Assembly: GCA_030598065.1 (NCBI GenBank)
Contig: JAUVQR010000126.1
Span: 1 to 5,277, forward strand
From: Planctomycetota bacterium
GTDB taxonomy: Bacteria; Planctomycetota; Brocadiia; Brocadiales; Bathyanammoxibiaceae
Length of the DNA stretch: 5,277 nt
Direction: 5' to 3'
Part shown: positions 4,603 to 5,277 of the stretch, piece after piece
How the letters are laid out: every line of letters begins with the position of its first letter
Position numbering within the stretch: position 1 is the first letter of the stretch
Program-made: the position numbers and the translations under genes
The notes under the pieces: model-generated
Told to the model about the DNA's origin: nothing
Databases searched by the model: none
Seen by the model: only the letters and a program-made list of their open reading frames with translations

Positions 4603-4914
4603 ATGGCGGATAATAACGGCACGATCTATGTCGCGCACTGGACGCATTCTCCGGAGAACTGTCCCGGCAGGAGCAACGAGGGGGCAAAGATGCTTAGCGA
4701 TTTTTGGAACCGCCGTGACGAAGCGGCTAAAAACGGGGTAAAAATCCTCGGCGCCTATGCAACCGTGACCGAGCACGACTATTACTTTATCGTCCAGGCC
4801 GAAGACTACTCCGCCATGGTAAAATTCTTCCTGCCGCTGGTGCCCACGCAAACAGGCTCCTTCCGGCCCGTCCTGCCGATGGATGAGTGGTTAAGGATAA
4901 ACCAGCCGAAGTAG
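4603..4914 (+). CDS. GYD/DUF3303-like small protein
   Basis: The protein has 103 aa from ATG 4603. This start is chosen over the in-frame ATG at 4546 because GGGAG (4594-4598) precedes it by 4 nt and because homologous small proteins begin just before the first strand. The sequence shows a strand TIYVAHWTH (7-15), Cys20-Pro, helix about 27-43, strand VKILGAYATV (46-55), EHDYYFIVQAED (57-68), helix 70-79 and a final FRPVLPMDEW (88-97). This order of strands and helices fits a ferredoxin-like alpha/beta fold of the GYD/DUF3303 group, small dimeric proteins of unclear biochemical role. His12, His15, Cys20 and His58 are candidates for a metal or active site, but that is speculation. It is driven by the strong promoter at 4503 and ends 48 nt before tRNA-Val. 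No signal peptide is present, so it should be cytoplasmic. Confidence 0.82.
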   Translation: MADNNGTIYVAHWTHSPENCPGRSNEGAKMLSDFWNRRDEAAKNGVKILGAYATVTEHDYYFIVQAEDYSAMVKFFLPLVPTQTGSFRPVLPMDEWLRINQPK

Positions 4915-4962
4915 CGGATAAGGCTTGGGGGTGTTGAAGACGCCGTACGGTTGTCACTAGCC

Positions 4963-5039
4963 GGGCGATTAGCTCAGCTGGCTAGAGCGCTTCCCTTACA
5001 AGGAAGAGGTCACTGGTTCGAGTCCAGTATCGCCTACCA
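4963..5039 (+). tRNA. tRNA-Val (anticodon UAC)
   Basis: The tRNA is a complete cloverleaf of 77 nt with CCA encoded. The acceptor stem GGGCGAT (4963-4969) pairs with ATCGCCT (5029-5035), with a G-U first pair. The D arm is GCTC/GAGC. The anticodon stem CTTCC/GGAAG encloses CTTACAA, with anticodon TAC at 4997-4999 reading GUA (and, with modification, other Val codons). The T arm is ACTGG-TTCGAGT-CCAGT, the discriminator is A5036 and CCA is 5037-5039. Its 3' half serves as the integration site of the element to the right: the integrase frame on the minus strand overlaps it by 44 nt. The tRNA remains intact, so the inserting element restored the 3' end. It has no strong promoter of its own visible in 4915-4962. 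Confidence 0.97.
4996..5039. other. Putative attachment site (att) in the 3' half of tRNA-Val
   Basis: A tyrosine recombinase gene abuts and overlaps the 3' half of an intact tRNA gene. This is the classic arrangement after integration at a tRNA 3' end. The exact core cannot be set from one junction. The anticodon loop to CCA segment is given as the likely maximum. A second copy of part of this sequence should mark the far end of the element, beyond the right edge of the window. Confidence 0.6.
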
Positions 5040-5277
5040 TATCCTGCAAGGACTTACGACTGGCAGGTAACAAGCTTCCTTGCTCTAGTGTCAAGTAACT
5101 GTCAAGTAAATCTGAGGAGTCCTCTCTAACAGTCCCTAATTCCTCCTCAAGAACCCTCACCGCATTCACCTTATGGCTAGGGGCTAAGTGTGCATATCTC
5201 AGTGTCATAGTAAGAGTCTTATGACCTAATAGCTCCTTGACCGTTGTTATGTCCACTCCTCCCATTACTAGGTGAGA
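4996..5277 (-). CDS. Tyrosine recombinase (phage-type integrase), C-terminal part, with tRNA-encoded tail (5' partial)
   Basis: The frame is open to the right edge, so only the last 93 residues are seen. They begin SHLVMGGVDITTVKELLGH, continue KTLTMTLRYAHL, and then run into a divergent tail. LLGH supplies the conserved His near the active site (bases 5221-5223), and the Tyr of RYAHL (5194-5196) is the nucleophile that forms the 3'-phosphotyrosine bond. The Arg of the HxxR motif should lie just beyond the edge. The last 14 codons (5040 down to 4999; MVGDTGLEPVTSSL) are the reverse complement of the tRNA-Val 3' half, and the stop TAA (4996-4998) falls in the anticodon loop. The gene is convergent with the tRNA. 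It belongs to an integrated element such as a genomic island, ICE or prophage, and its type cannot be told from this fragment. The domain identity is secure. Confidence 0.93.
   Translation of the reverse strand, partial: SHLVMGGVDITTVKELLGHKTLTMTLRYAHLAPSHKVNAVRVLEEELGTVREDSSDLLDSYLTLEQGSLLPASRKSLQDMVGDTGLEPVTSSL
5089..5109. repeat. Direct repeat TGTCAAGTAA x2, candidate integrase arm site
   Basis: TGTCAAGTAA occurs at 5089-5098 and 5100-5109, an 11-bp period, inside the 3' end of the integrase gene and about 50 nt from the tRNA end. Arm-type binding sites of tyrosine integrases are often short direct repeats next to the crossover core, which fits. The repeat also encodes protein (L-L-D-S-Y-L-T), so it must be compatible with the frame. 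Confidence 0.42.

Noticed and set aside
4561..4851. Minus-strand open frame opposite the GYD/DUF3303-like gene
   Set aside because: There is no family resemblance. The plus strand has a promoter, a ribosome binding site and a conserved domain.
1..5277. CRISPR array, insertion sequence or toxin-antitoxin pair
   Set aside because: No regularly spaced repeats of 24-40 bp, no transposase or terminal inverted repeats and no recognised toxin or antitoxin fold were seen. The adjacent small proteins resemble each other rather than a toxin with an antitoxin.

Overview
The window reads as bacterial. It has Shine-Dalgarno sequences of the AAGGAG type, sigma70-style promoters close to TTGACA-17-TATAAT, an intrinsic terminator, a lipoprotein signal peptide and a tRNA with encoded CCA. 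Base composition is intermediate, and ATA (Ile) and AGG/AGA (Arg) codons are frequent. I cannot fix the phylum. A cobalamin-type radical SAM protein beside HtpX and a stand-alone RAM-domain protein would suit an anaerobic or environmental lineage (for example Planctomycetota, Nitrospirota, Desulfobacterota or a candidate phylum), but this is a weak inference.

Layout, left to right: (1) 1-1158 (+) is the C-terminal part of a radical SAM protein that begins off the left edge, closed by a clear intrinsic terminator (1171-1212). (2) 1224-3900 is a run of five minus-strand genes. In order of transcription they are an M48/HtpX-like membrane protease (2911-3900), a stand-alone Lrp/AsnC-type RAM domain protein (2650-2883), a coiled-coil/TPR lipoprotein (1722-2531), and two very short membrane proteins (1475-1621 and 1224-1376). 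The two short proteins are homologous to each other and each has an excellent ribosome binding site. (3) 3901-4175 is a divergent control region. It has a near-consensus promoter for the protease gene, a plus-strand promoter, and two different short tandem repeats. (4) 4176-4914 (+) holds a small His-rich two-helix membrane protein and a small GYD/DUF3303-like protein. The latter has its own near-consensus promoter with a GC-rich discriminator. (5) 4963-5039 (+) is tRNA-Val(UAC). A tyrosine recombinase gene enters from the right edge on the minus strand and runs into the tRNA gene, so its last 14 codons and stop are antisense tRNA sequence. This is the edge of an integrated element whose body lies to the right of the window.

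How the parts may work together: the protease and RAM genes look like one operon (27-nt gap). The TPR lipoprotein and the small-protein pair follow in the same direction with gaps of about 100 nt, so they may form one or more linked envelope-associated units. The pair shares an N-terminal Ala-Ala-Ala-Glu-Gly motif, a single strong membrane span and a C-terminal Tyr-Trp-aromatic-Lys-Gly-Arg-Lys motif. I do not recognise it as a known family. It is the best candidate here for something undescribed. The EF-hand calcium-binding loop inserted in the protease, and the tRNA-encoded tail of the integrase, are the next most notable points.
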